Below, piece after piece: positions 26,126-39,475 of a stretch of DNA of 64,000 nt (its first letter is position 1; each line of letters starts with the position of its first letter). A program made the position numbers and the translations under genes. The notes under the pieces are model-generated. The model was not told where the DNA came from. It did no database searches and saw only the letters and a program-made list of their open reading frames with translations. Where the stretch lies: the NCBI GenBank assembly GCA_023078555.1, contig CM041197.1, forward strand, positions 6,903,810 to 6,967,809. The letters are read 5' to 3'. The DNA is from Ulva prolifera (Eukaryota > Chlorophyta > Ulvophyceae > Ulvales > Ulvaceae).

Positions 26126-26565
26126 TTATGCCCTCTGCCCCCTTCATGTCTGGGTGCTGCCACGCCAGGATCAGGCTGACCATCGCCTTAAAGACAGGCC
26201 ACAGCTGCAGCGCCCTCACCACCCACGCCAGACATGTTATGCCACGCTATAAAAATGAATCGCAAGCATTATTCGTGCCACATGCTGTCAACCTTCAGCT
26301 AGCCTCCCTGCACGTCAGGACAGTACCAGAGAAATACAAAGAGAGTCGATACAAATAAACTAGAAATGCATTATCATGAGACGATATCGACGCCGACGAG
26401 AGACACCGGACGTTTATAATAGCTCATATGAATTGGCTTACATTGCTGTGGGAAGATGCTCCGTTGATACTATACTCGCTCCAGAGATCGTTGATGGCGA
26501 GATGCAATGCTCGTGGGCTATCCATCGACACTGCAGTGGTGACTAGCGCATGCATGACTCGACCC
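26126..26565. other. Spacer without a recognised gene
   Basis: No supported coding region. A TATAAAAA string at 26248–26255 looks like a TATA element, but no credible gene starts after it. Confidence 0.5.
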
Positions 26566-26569
26566 CGTA

Positions 26570-26712
26570 ATGGTCGGTGAGGCACCGACCATTCCACGAC
26601 GTTGCTGACTGGGCCGTAATGGTCGGTGAGGCACCGACCATTCCACGATGTTGCTGACTGGGCACACGTGCATCGATTCAGACCGGAATGGACGGTGCCA
26701 CACTGACCACTC
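26570..26712. repeat. Short palindrome array near the right end of Element 1
   Basis: Two good copies of the palindrome (TAATGGTCGGTG ... CACCGACCATTCC) and one degenerate copy. Spacers contain GCTGACTGG, also present beside the palindromes at 49800–50060. This array corresponds in position, measured from the element end, to 41014–41483 of Element 2. Confidence 0.8.
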
Positions 26713-27309
26713 AGCGACAGGAGCACGCCATTTGTCTCCTCTGAACGCGGTCCATGCTTGATCACCTAAAGGAGAGTAGCACCAACTTGTCAGGCACGTC
26801 CTCGTCTTACGTGGGCATCGGATCTGCAGGCATGAGTGCTCAATCCTTTTCAATATCCTTTGGTGTACATGCATGTATGTCTTCTCCGTTAACTCTTTTG
26901 TAAACTTGTTCCAGCTCAAACTCTGAGCAGTCGGACTGCTGGACGTACATGGGCGCAGCTTCGTTGATGTTTGTCTTCTTCCATGTGCTCGTTTGTAATG
27001 TTTTTATTTGTGCGCAGCTGCGTTCGCCTCAGTACGCAATGGATTTCCAGTCCTTTTCATCTGCGGAGACTGATTGGCCTGTCTCGCGCTATGGAAGAGC
27101 ACACAATCATGTCAGCGCTGTTGCCGAGGAAGCCATAGGACATTCCGCAGCCACCAAGGAAGCCATAGGACATTCCGCGGCCACCAAGGAAGCCATAGGA
27201 CAGTCCGCCACCATCGGTCCTTGTGAAGCATACGCACGCGGGCGGAAGGTCAAGAGCCTCGTAGGAACGTTCCTCTGTCAGCGGAACGCCTTCGGTTCCG
27301 CCCCGGAAT
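26713..27309. promoter_or_regulatory. Right subterminal region of Element 1 with 30-bp repeats
   Basis: Three tandem copies of a unit of about 30 bp (GAAGCCATAGGACATTCCGC plus CCACCAAG) lie at about 27130–27210. The reverse complement occurs three times at about 40637–40715 in Element 2. Between here and the terminus both elements share a GGAACG-rich segment. Blocks around 27030–27110 also match 40720–40810 of Element 2. No gene seen. Confidence 0.65.
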
Positions 27310-27327
27310 GTCACCATTCTCCTAGTG
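27310..27327 (-). repeat. Terminal inverted repeat, right end of Element 1
   Basis: GTCACCATTCTCCTAGTG, the exact reverse complement of 20056–20073. Confidence 0.96.
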
Positions 27328-30300
27328 GTTGCCCATGCACGGCACGTGCGCACGCCCGCACGACCAGATATGCACTTGCAGGTTTGGCAACTCCTTTGAA
27401 GACATAAAGAAGGTAATCATTTGGTGCATTCGTGTTTGAGGACGTACTGGTGTCCAGGAGTGCTTTGTGCACCATCGCACGGCACGTGCGTTGCCCATGC
27501 ACGGCACGTGCGCACGCCCGCACGACAAGAGATGCACATGCAGGTTTGGAAAATCCTTTGAAGACATAAAGAAGGTAATCATTTGGTGCATTCGTGTTTG
27601 AGGACGTACTGGTGTCCAGGAGTGCTTTGTGCACCATCGCACGCCACGTGCGTTGCCCATGCACGGCACGTGCGCACGCCCGCACGACAAGATATGCACA
27701 AGCAGGTTTGGCAAATCCTTTGAAGACATAAAGAAGGTAATCATTTGGTGCATTCGTGTTTGAGGACGTCCTGGTGTCCATGAGTGCTTTGTGCACCATC
27801 GCACGCCATGTGCGTTGCCCATGCACGGCACGTGCGCACGCCCGCACGACCAGATATGCACTTGCAGTTTTAACAGGTCCATTGCAGACATGAATAAGGT
27901 AATCATTTGGTGCATTCGTGTTTGAGGACGTCCTGGTGCCCAGGAGTGCATCCTGCACCATCGCACGTCATGTGCGTTGCCCATGCACGGCACGTGCGCA
28001 CGCCCGCACGACCAGATATGCAGTTGCAGGTTTGGCAATTCCTTTGAAGACATAAAGAAGGTAATTATTTGGTGCATTCGTGTTTGAGGACGTCCTGGTG
28101 TCCAGGAGTGCTTTGTGCACCATCGCCCGTCACGTGCGTTGCCCATGCACGGCACGTGCGCACGCCCGCACGACCAGATATGCACTTGCAGGTTTGGCAA
28201 CTCCTTTGAAGACATAAAGAAGGTAATCATTTGGTGCATTCGTGTTTGAGGACGTACTGGTGTCCAGGAGTGCTTTGTGCACCATCGCACGCCACGTGCG
28301 TTGCCCATGCACGGCACGTGCGCACGCCCGCACGACAAGATATGCACATGCAGGTTTGGCAAATCCTTTGAAGACATAAAGAAGGTAATCATTTGGTGCA
28401 TTCGTGTTTGAGGACGTCCTGGTGTCCAGGAGTGCTTTGTGAACCATTGCACGCCACGTGCGTTGTCCATGCACGCCATGTGCGTTGCCCATGCACGGCA
28501 CGTGCGCACGCCCGCACGACCAGATATGCAGTTGCAGGTTTGGCAATTCCTTTGAAGACATAAAGAAGGTAATTATTTGGTGCATTCGTGTTTGAGGACG
28601 TCCTGGTGTCCAGGAGTGCTTTGTGCACCATCGCCCGTCACGTGCGTTGCCCATGCACGGCACGTGCGCACGCCCGCACGACCAGATATGCACTTGCAGG
28701 TTTGGCAACTCCTTTGAAGACATAAAGAAGGTAATCATTTGGTGCATTCGTGTTTGAGGACGTACTGGTGTCCAGGAGTGCTTTGTGCACCATCGCACGC
28801 CACGTGCGTTGCCCATGCACGGCACGTGCGCACGCCCGCACGACAAGATATGCACATGCAGGTTTGGCAAATCCTTTGAAGACATAAAGAAGGTAATCAT
28901 TTGGTGCATTCGTGTTTGAGGACGTCCTGGTGTCCATGAGTGCTTTGTGCACCATCGCACGCCATGTGCGTTGCCCATGCACGGCACGTGCGCACGCCCG
29001 CACGACCAGATATGCACATGCAGTTTTAGCAGGTCCATTGCAGACATGAATAAGGTAATCATTTGGTGCATTCGTGTTTGAGGACGTCCTGGTGCCCAGG
29101 AGTGCATCCTGCACCATCGCACGTCATGTGCGTTGCCCATGCACGGCACGTGCGCACGCCCGCACGACCAGATATGCACTTGCAGGTTTGGCAATTCCTT
29201 TGAAGACATAAAGAAGGTGATTATTTGGTGCATTCGTGTTTGAGGACGTCCTGGTGTCCAGGAGTGCTTTGTGCACCATCGCACGCCATGTGCGTTGCCC
29301 ATGCACGGCACGTGCGCACGCCCGCACGACCAGATATGCACTTGCAGGTTTGGCAATTCCATTGAAGACATAAAGAAGGTAATCATTTGGTGCATTCGTG
29401 TTTGAGGACGTCCTGGTGTCCAGGAGTGCTTTGTGCACCATCGCACGCCACGTGCGTTGTCCATGCACGCCATGTGCGTTGCCCATGCGCGGCACGTGCG
29501 CACGCCCGCACGACCAGATATGCACTTGCAGGTTTGGCATCTCCTTTGAAGACATAAAGAAGGTAATCATTTGGTGCATTCGTGTTTGAGGACGTCCTGG
29601 TGTCCAGGAGTGCTTTGTGCACCATCGCACGCCACGTGCGTTGTCCATGCACGCCATGTACGTTGCCCATGCACGGCACGTGCGCACGCCCGCACGACCA
29701 GATATGCAGTTGCAGTTTTAACAGGTCCATTGCAGACATGAAGAAGGTAATCATTTGGTGCATTCGTGTTTGAGGACGTCCTGGTGCCCAAGAGTGCATC
29801 CTGCACCATCGCACGTCACATGCGTTGCCCATGCACGGCACGTGCGCACGCCCGCACGACCAGATATGCACATGCAGTTTTAACAGGTCCATTGCAGACA
29901 TGAAGAAGGTAATCATTTGGTGCATTCGTGTTTGAGGACGTCCTGGTGCCCAGGAGTGCTTTGTGCACCATTGCACGTCACATGCGTTGCCCATGCACGG
30001 CACGTGCGCACGCCCGCACGACCAGATACGAACATGCAGGTTTGGCAATTCTATTGAAAACATGAAGAAGGTTATCATGTTATGCATTCGTGTTTGAGGA
30101 TGTCCTGGTGTCCAGGAGTACTTTGTGCACCATCGCACGCCACGTGCGTTGTCCATGCACGGCACGTGCGCACGCCCTCACGACCAGATATGCACTTGCA
30201 GGTTTGGCAATTCCATTGAAGACATAAAGAAGGTAATCATTTGGTGCATTCGTGTTTGAGGACGTCCTGGTGTCCAGGAGTGCTTTGTGCACCATCGCAC

Positions 30301-31169
30301 GCCACGTGCGTTGTCCATGCACGCCATGTGCGTTGCCCATGCGCGGCACGTGCGCACGCCCGCACGACCAGATATGCACTTGCAGGTTTGGCATCTCCTT
30401 TGAAGACATAAAGAAGGTAATCATTTGGTGCATTCGTGTTTGAGGACGTCCTGGTGTCCAGGAGTGCTTTGTGCACCATCGCACGCCACGTGCGTTGTCC
30501 ATGCACGCCATGTACGTTGCCCATGCACGGCACGTGCGCACGCCCGCACGACCAGATATGCAGTTGCAGTTTTAACAGGTCCATCGCAGACATGAAGAAG
30601 GTAATCATTTGGTGCATTCGTGTTTGAGGACGTCCTGGTGCCCAGGAGTGCTTTGTGCACCATTGCACGTCACATGCGTTGCCCATGCACGGCACGTGCG
30701 CACGCCCGCACGACAAGAGATGCACATGCAGGTTTGGCAAATCCTTTGAAGACATAAAGAAGGTAATCATTTGGTGCATTCGTGTTTGAGGACGTACTGG
30801 TGTCCAGGAGTGCTTTGTGCACCATCGCACGCCACGTGCGTTGTCCATGCACGGCACGTGCGCACGCCCTCACGACCAGATATGCACTTGCAGGTTTGGC
30901 AATTCCATTGAAGACATAAAGAAGGTAATCATTTGGTGCATTCGTGTTTGAGGACGTCCTGGTGTCCAGGAGTGCTTTGTGCACCATCGCACGCCACGTG
31001 CGTTGTCCATGCACGCCACGTGCGTTGTCCATGCACGGCACGTGCGCACGCCCTCACGACCAGATATGCACTTGCAGGTTTGGCAATTCCATTGAAGACA
31101 TAAAGAAGGTAATCATTTGGTGCATTCGTGTTTGAGGACGTCCTGGTGTCCAGGAGTGCTTTGTGCACC

Positions 31170-34100
31170 ATCGCACGCCACGTGCGTTGTCCATGCACGG
31201 CACGTGCGCACGCCCTCACGACCAGATATGCACTTGCAGGTTTGGCAATTCCATTGAAGACATAAAGAAGGTAATCATTTGGTGCATTCGTGTTTGAGGA
31301 CGTCCTGGTGTCCAGGAGTGCTTTGTGCACCATCGCACGCCACGTGCGTTGTCCATGCACGCCACGTGCGTTGTCCATGCACGGCACGTGCGCACGCCCT
31401 CACGACCAGATATGCACTTGCAGGTTTGGCAATTCCATTGAAGACATAAAGAAGGTAATCATTTGGTGCATTCGTGTTTGAGGACGTCCTGGTGTCCAGG
31501 AGTGCTTTGTGCACCATCGCACGTCACGTGCGTTGCCCATGCACGGCACGTGCGCACGCCCGCACGACCATATATGCACTTGCAGGTTTGGCAACTCCTT
31601 TGAAGACATAAAGAAGGTAATCATTTGGTGCATTCGTGTTTGAGGACGTCCTGGTGTCTAGGAGTGCTTTGTGCACCATAGCATGTCACGTGCGTTGCCC
31701 ATGCACGGCACGTGCGCACGCCCGCACGACCAGATATGTACATGCAGGTTTGGCAATTCCTCTGAAGACATAAAGAAGGTAATCATTTGGTGCATTCGTG
31801 TTTGAGGACGTCCTGGTGTCCAGGAGTGCTTTGTGCACCATCGCCCGCCACGTGCGTTGTCCATGCACGCCATGTGCGTACCCCATGCACGGCACGTGCG
31901 CACGCCCGCACGACCAGATATGCACATGCAGTTTTAACAGGTCCATTGCAGACATGAAGAAGGTAATCATTTGGTCCATTCGTGTTTGAGGACGTCCTGG
32001 TGCCCAGGAGTGCATCCTGCACCATCGCACGTCACGTGCGTTGCCCATGCACGGCACGTGCGCACGCCCGCACGACCAGATTTGCACATGCAGTTTTAAC
32101 AGGTCCATTGCAGACATGAAGAAGGTAATCATTTGGTGCATTCGTGTTTGAGGACGTCCTGGTGCCCAGGAGTGCTTTGTGCACCATTGCACGTCACATG
32201 CGTTGCCCATGCACGGCACGTGCGCACGCCCGCACGACAAGAGATGCACATGCAGGTTTGGCAAATCCTTTGAAGACATAAAGAAGGTAATCATTTGGTG
32301 CATTCGTGTTTGAGGACGTACTGGTGTCCAGGAGTGCTTTGTGCACCATCGCACGCCACGTGCGTTGCCCATGCACGGCACGTGCGCACGCCCGCACGAC
32401 AAGATATGCACATGCAGGTTTGGCAAATCCTTTGAAGACATAAAGAAGGTAATCATTTGGTGCATTCGTGTTTGAGGACGTCCTGGTGTCCAGGAGTGCT
32501 TTGTGCACCATTGCACGCCACGTGCGTTGTCCATGCACGCCATGTGCGTTGCCCATTCACTGCACGTGCGCACGCCCGCACGACCAGATATGCACATGCA
32601 GTTTTAACAGGTCCATTGCAGACATGAATAAGGTAATCATTTGGTGCATTCGTGTTTGAGGACGTCCTGGTGCCCAGGAGTGCATCCTGCACCATCGCAC
32701 GTCATGTGCGTTGCCCATGCACGGCACGTGCGCACGCCCGCACGACCAGATATGCACTTGCAGGTTTGGCAATTCCTTTGAAGACATAAAGAAGGTGATT
32801 ATTTGGTGCATTCGTGTTTGAGGACGTCCTGGTGTCCAGGAGTGCTTTGTGCACCATCGCACGCCATGTGCGTTGCCCATGCACGGCACGTGCGCACGCC
32901 CGCACGACCAGATATGCACTTGCAGGTTTGGCAATTCCATTGAAGACATAAAGAAGGTAATCATTTGGTGCATTCGTGTTTGAGGACGTCCTGGTGTCCA
33001 GGAGTGCTTTGTGCACCATCGCACGCCACGTGCGTTGTCCATGCACGCCATGTGCGTTGCCCATGCGCGGCACGTGCGCACGCCCGCACGACCAGATATG
33101 CACTTGCAGGTTTGGCATCTCCTTTGAAGACATAAAGAAGGTAATCATTTGGTGCATTCGTGTTTGAGGACGTCCTGGTGTCCAGGAGTGCATCCTGCAC
33201 CATCGCACGTCACGTGCGTTGCCCATGCACGGCACGTGCGCACGCCCTCACGACCAGATATGCACTTGCAGGTTTGGCAATTCCATTGAAGACATAAAGA
33301 AGGTAATCATTTGGTGCATTCGTGTTTGAGGACGTCCTGGTGTCCAGGAGTGCTTTGTGCACCATCGCCCGCCACGTGCGTTGTCCATGCACGCCATGTG
33401 CGTACCCCATGCACGGCACGTGCGCACGCCCGCACGACCAGATATGCACATGCAGTTTAAACAGGTCCATTGCAGACATGAAGAAGGTAATCATTTGGTG
33501 CATTCGTGTTTGAGGACGTCCTGGTGCCCAGGAGTGCATCCTGCACCATCACACGTCACGTGCGTTGCCCATGCACGGCACGTGCGCACGCCCGCACGAC
33601 CAGATGTGCACATGCAGGTTTGGCAATTCCTTTGACGACATAAAGAAGGTAATCATTTGGTGCATTCGTGTTTGAGGACGTCCTGGTGTCCAGGAGTGCT
33701 TTGTGCACCATCGCCCGCCACGTGCGTTGCCCATGCCCGGCACGTGCGCACGCCCGCACGACCAGATATGCACATGCAGGTTTGACAATTCTATTGAAAA
33801 CATGGAGAAGGTTATCATTTGGTGCATTCGTGTTTGAGGACGTCCTGGTGTCCAGGAGTGCATCCTGCACCATCGCACGTCACGTGCGTTGCCCATGCGC
33901 GGCACGTGCGCACGCCCGCACGACCAGATATGCACTTGCAGGTTTGGCATCTCCTTTGAAGACATAAAGAAGGTAATCATTTGGTGCATTCGTGTTTGAG
34001 GACGTCCTGGTGTCCAGGAGTGCATCCTGCACCATCGCACGTCACGTGCGTTGCCCATGCACGGCACGTGCGCACGCCCGCACGACCAGATATGCACTTG

Positions 34101-35090
34101 CAGGTTTGGCAATTCCATTGAAGACATAAAGAAGGTAATCATTTGGTGCATTCGTGTTTGAGGACGTCCTGGTGTCCAGGAGTGCTTTGTGCACCATCGC
34201 ACGCCACGTGCGTTGTCCATGCACGCCACGTGCGTTGTCCATGCACGGCACGTGCGCACGCCCTCACGACCAGATATGCACTTGCAGGTTTGGCAATTCC
34301 ATTGAAGACATAAAGAAGGTAATCATTTGGTGCATTCGTGTTTGAGGACGTCCTGGTGTCCAGGAGTGCTTTGTGCACCATCGCACGTCACGTGCGTTGC
34401 CCATGCACGGCACGTGCGCACGCCCGCACGACCATATATGCACTTGCAGGTTTGGCAACTCCTTTGAAGACATAAAGAAGGTAATCATTTGGTGCATTCG
34501 TGTTTGAGGACGTCCTGGTGTCTAGGAGTGCTTTGTGCACCATAGCATGTCACGTGCGTTGCCCATGCACGGCACGTGCGCACGCCCGCACGACCAGATA
34601 TGTACATGCAGGTTTGGCAATTCCTCTGAAGACATAAAGAAGGTAATCATTTGGTGCATTCGTGTTTGAGGACGTCCTGGTGTCCAGGAGTGCTTTGTGC
34701 ACCATCGCCCGCCACGTGCGTTGTCCATGCACGCCATGTGCGTACCCCATGCACGGCACGTGCGCACGCCCGCACGACCAGATATGCACATGCAGTTTTA
34801 ACAGGTCCATTGCAGACATGAAGAAGGTAATCATTTGGTCCATTCGTGTTTGAGGACGTCCTGGTGCCCAGGAGTGCATCCTGCACCATCGCACGTCACG
34901 TGCGTTGCCCATGCACGGCACGTGCGCACGCCCGCACGACCAGATTTGCACATGCAGTTTTAACAGGTCCATTGCAGACATGAAGAAGGTAATCATTTGG
35001 TGCATTCGTGTTTGAGGACGTCCTGGTGCCCAGGAGTGCTTTGTGCACCATTGCACGTCACATGCGTTGCCCATGCACGGCACGTGCGCA
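31170..35090. repeat. About 1.05-kb satellite segment duplicated 2,864 bp apart
   Basis: The segment near 31170–32230 recurs near 34035–35093 with a constant offset of 2,864 bp, sharing private variants (ACCATATATGC, GTGTCTAGGAG, TCCTCTGAAGAC, TTTGGTCCATTC). The sequence between the copies is ordinary satellite, so this is a dispersed duplication inside the array and not a tandem unit. Confidence 0.8.
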
Positions 35091-37579
35091 CGCCCTCACG
35101 ACCAGATATGCACTTGCAGGTTTGGCAATTCCATTGAAGACATAAAGAAGGTAATCATTTGGTGCATTCGTGTTTGAGGACGTCCTGGTGTCCAGGAGTG
35201 CTTTGTGCACCATCGCACGCCACGTGCGTTGTCCATGCACACCATGTGCGTTGCCCATGCACTGCACGTGCGCACGCCCGCACGACCAGATATGCACATG
35301 CAGTTTTAACAGGTCCATTGCAGACATGAAGAAGGTAATCATTTGGTGCATTCGTGTCTGAGGACGTCCTGGTGCCCAAGAGTGCATCCTGCACCATCGC
35401 ACGTCACGTGCGTTGCCCATGCACGGCACGTGCGCACGCCCGCACGACCAGATATGCACATGCAGGTTTGACAATTCCTGTGAAGACATAAAGAAGGTAA
35501 TCATTTGGTGCATTCGTGTTTTAGGACGTCCTGGTGTCCAGGAGTGCTTTGTGCACCATCGCCCGCCATGTGCGGTGTCCATGCACGCCATGTGCGTACC
35601 CCATGCACGGCACGTGCGCACGCCCGCACGAACAGATATGCACATGCAGTTTAAACAGGTCCATTACAGACATGAAGAAGGTAATCATTTGGTGCATTCG
35701 TGTTTGAGGACGTCCTGGTGTCCAGGAGTGCTTTGTGCACCATCACACGTCACGTGCGTTGCCCATGCACGGCACGTGCGCACGCCCGCACGACCAGATA
35801 TGCACATGCAGGTTTGACAATTCTATTGAAAACATGGAGAAGGTTATCATGTTATGCATTCGTGTTTGAGGATGTCCTGGTGTCCAGGAGTGCTTTGTGC
35901 ACCATCGCACGCCACGTGCGCTGTCCATGCACGCCATGTGCGTTGCCCATGCACGGCACGTGCGCACGCTCGCACGACCAGATATGCACATACAGTTTCA
36001 ACAGGTCCATTGCAGACATGAAGAAGGTAATCATTTGGTGCATTCGTGTTTGAGGACGTCCTGGTGCCCAAGAGTGCATCCTGCACCATCACACGTCACG
36101 TGCGTTGCCCATGCACGGCACGTTCGCACGCCCGCACGACCAGATGTGCACATGCAGGTTTGGCAATTCCTTTGACGACATAAAGAAGGTAATGATTTGG
36201 TGCATTCGTGTTTGAGGACGTCCTGGTGTCCAGGAGTGCTTTGTGCACCATCGCCCGCCACGTGCGTTGCCCATGCCCGGCACGTGCGCACGCCCGCACG
36301 ACCAGATATGCACATGCAGGTTTGACAATTCTATTGAAAACATGGAGAAGGTTATCATGTTATGCATTCGTGTTTGAGGATGACCTGGTGTCCAGGAGTG
36401 CTTTGTGCACCATCGCACGCCACGTGCGTTGTCCATGCACGCCATGTGCGTTGCCCATGCACGGCACGTGCGCACGCCCGCACGACCAGATATGCACTTG
36501 CAGGTTTGGCAATTCATTTGAAGACATAAAGAAGGTAATCATTTGGTGCATTCGTGTTTGAGGACGTCCTGGTGTCCAGGAGTGCTTTGTGCACCATCGC
36601 ACGCCACGTGCATTGTCCATGCACGCCATGTGCGTTGCCCATGCACGGCACGTGCGCACGCCCGCACGACCAGATATGCACTTGCAGGTTTGGCAATTCC
36701 ATTGAAGACATAAAGAAGGTAATCATTTGGTGCATTCGTGTTTGAGGACGTCCTGGTGTCCAGGAGTGCTTTGTGAACCATCGCCCGCCACGTGCGTTGT
36801 CCATGCACGCCATGTGCGTACCCCATGCACGGCACGTGCGCACGCCCGCACGACCAGATATGCACATGCAGTTTTAACAGGTCCATTGCAGAAATGAAGA
36901 AGGTAATCATTTTGTCCATTCGTGTTTGAGGACGTCCTGGTGCCCAGGAGTGCATCCTGCACCATCGCACGCCATGTGCGTTGCCCATGCACGGCACGTG
37001 CGCACGCCCGCACGACCAGATATGCACTTCCAGGTTTGGCAATTCATTTGAAGACATAAAGAAGGTAATCATTTGGTGCATTCGTGTTTGAGGACGTCCT
37101 GGTGTCCAGGAGTGCTTTGTGCACCATCGCACGCCACGTGCGTTGTCCATGCACGCCATGTGCGTACCCCATGCACGGCACGTGCGCACGCCCGCACGAC
37201 CAGATATGCACATGCAGTTTTAACAGGTCCATTGCAGAAATGAAGAAGATAATCATTTGGTGCATTCGTGTTTGAGGACGTCCTGGTGCCCAGAAGTGCA
37301 TCCTGCACCATCGCACGTCACGTGCGTTGCCCATGCACGGCACGTGCGCACGCCCGCACGACCAGATATGCACATGCAGGTTTGGCAATTCCTTTGACGA
37401 CATAAAGAAGGTAATCATTTGGTGCATTCGTGTTTGAGGACGCGCTGGTGTCCAGGAGTGCTTTGTGCACCATCGCACGCCACGTGCGTTGCCCATGCCC
37501 GGCACGTGCGCACGCCCGCACGACCAGATATGCACATGCAGGTTTGACAATTCTATTGAAAACATGGAGAAGGTTATCA

Positions 37580-39475
37580 TGTTATGCATTCGTGTTTGAG
37601 GATGTCCTGGTGTCCAGGAGTGCTTTGTGCACCATCGCACGCCACGTGCGTTGTCCATGCACGCCATGTGCGTTGCCCATGCACGGCACGTGCGCACGCC
37701 CGCACGACCAGATATGCACTTGCAGGTTTGGCAATTCATTTGAAGACATAAAGAAGGTAATCATTTGGTGCATTCGTGTTTGAGGACGTCCTGGTGTCCA
37801 GGAGTGCTTTGTGCACCATCGCACGCCACGTGCATTGTCCATGCACGCCATGTGCGTTGCCCATGCACGGCACGTGCGCACGCCCGCACGACCAGATATG
37901 CACTTGCAGGTTTGGCAATTCCATTGAAGACATAAAGAAGGTAATCATTTGGTGCATTCGTGTTTGAGGATGTCCTGGTGTCCAGGAGTGCTTTGTGCAC
38001 CATCGCCCGCCACGTGCGTTGCCCATGCCCGGCACGTGCGCACGCCCGCACGACCAGATATGCACATGCAGGTTTGACAATTCTATTGAAAACATGGAGA
38101 AGGTTATCATGTTATGCATTCGTGTTTGAGGATGTCCTGGTGTCCAGGAGTGCTTTGTGCACCATCGCACGCCACGTGCGTTGTCCATGCACGCCATGTG
38201 CGTTGCCCATGCACGGCACGTGCGCACGCCCGCACGACCAGATATGCACTTGCAGGTTTGGCAATTCATTTGAAGACATAAAGAAGGTAATCATTTGGTG
38301 CATTCGTGTTTGAGGACGTCCTGGTGTCCAGGAGTGCTTTGTGCACCATCGCACGCCACGTGCATTGTCCATGCACGCCATGTGCGTTGCCCATGCACGG
38401 CACGTGCGCACGCCCGCACGACCAGATATGCACTTGCAGGTTTGGCAATTCCATTGAAGACATAAAGAAGGTAATCATTTGGTGCATTCGTGTTTGAGGA
38501 CGTCCTGGTGTCCAGGAGTGCTTTGTGAACCATCGCCCGCCACGTGCGTTGTCCATGCACGCCATGTGCGTACGCCCGCACGACCAGATATGCACATGCA
38601 GGTTTGGCAATTCTATTGAAAACATGGAGAAGGTTATCATGTTATGCATTCGTGTTTGAGGATGTCCTGGTGTCCAGGAGTGCTTTGTGCACCATCGCAC
38701 GCCACGTGCGTTGTCCATGCACGCCATGTGCGTTGCCCATGCACGGCACGTGCGCACGCCCGCACGACCAGATATGCACTTGCAGGTTTGGCAATTCATT
38801 TGAAGACATAAAGAAGGTAATCATTTGGTGCATTCGTGTTTGAGGACGTCCTGGTGTCCAGGAGTGCTTTGTGCACCATCGCACGCCACGTGCATTGTCC
38901 ATGCACGCCATGTGCGTTGCCCATGCACGGCACGTGCGCACGCCCGCACGACCAGATATGCACTTGCAGGTTTGGCAATTCCATTGAAGACATAAAGAAG
39001 GTAATCATTTGGTGCATTCGTGTTTGAGGACGTCCTGGTGTCCAGGAGTGCTTTGTGAACCATCGCCCGCCACGTGCGTTGTCCATGCACGCCATGTGCG
39101 TACGCCCGCACGACCAGATATGCACATGCAGGTTTGGCAATTCTATTGAAAACATGGAGAAGGTTATCATGTTATGCATTCGTGTTTGAGGATGTCCTGG
39201 TGTCCAGGAGTGCTTTGTGCACCATCGCACGCCACGTGCGTTGTCCATGCACGCCATGTGCGTTGCCCATGCACGGCACGTGCGCACGCCCGCACGACCA
39301 GATATGCACTTGCAGGTTTGGCAATTCATTTAAAGACATAAAGAAGGTAATCATTTGGTGCATTCGTGTTTGAGGACGTCCTGGTGTCCAGGAGTGCTTT
39401 GTGCACCATCGCACGCCACGTGCATTGTCCATGCACGCCATGTGCGTTGCCCATGCACGGCACGTGCGCACGCCC
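37580..39475. repeat. 530-bp higher-order repeat, at least three copies
   Basis: Units recur every 530 bp (offsets seen at about 37582, 38112, 38642 and 39172), equal to one 162-bp plus two 184-bp lengths. They share TTCATTTGAAGAC, GAAAACATGGAGAAGG and GTGCATTGTCC variants. Two copies carry the shortened GTGCGTACGCCC monomer and the first does not, which orders the duplications. Confidence 0.8.

Larger units (their letters stand above)
20056..27327 (+). mobile_element. CACTA Element 1, deleted non-autonomous copy
   Basis: A 7,272-bp insertion in the satellite bounded by perfect 18-bp inverted repeats and a GTT target duplication. Both ends match Element 2 in inverted order: its left end corresponds to the right end of Element 2 and vice versa, so the two elements lie in opposite orientations. 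Internally it holds a decayed exon (20945–21265), two palindrome arrays, a 94-bp tandem array and about 2 kb without recognisable genes. No transposase or protease exon was found, so it should depend on proteins from another copy. Strand here simply marks orientation opposite to Element 2. Confidence 0.93.
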
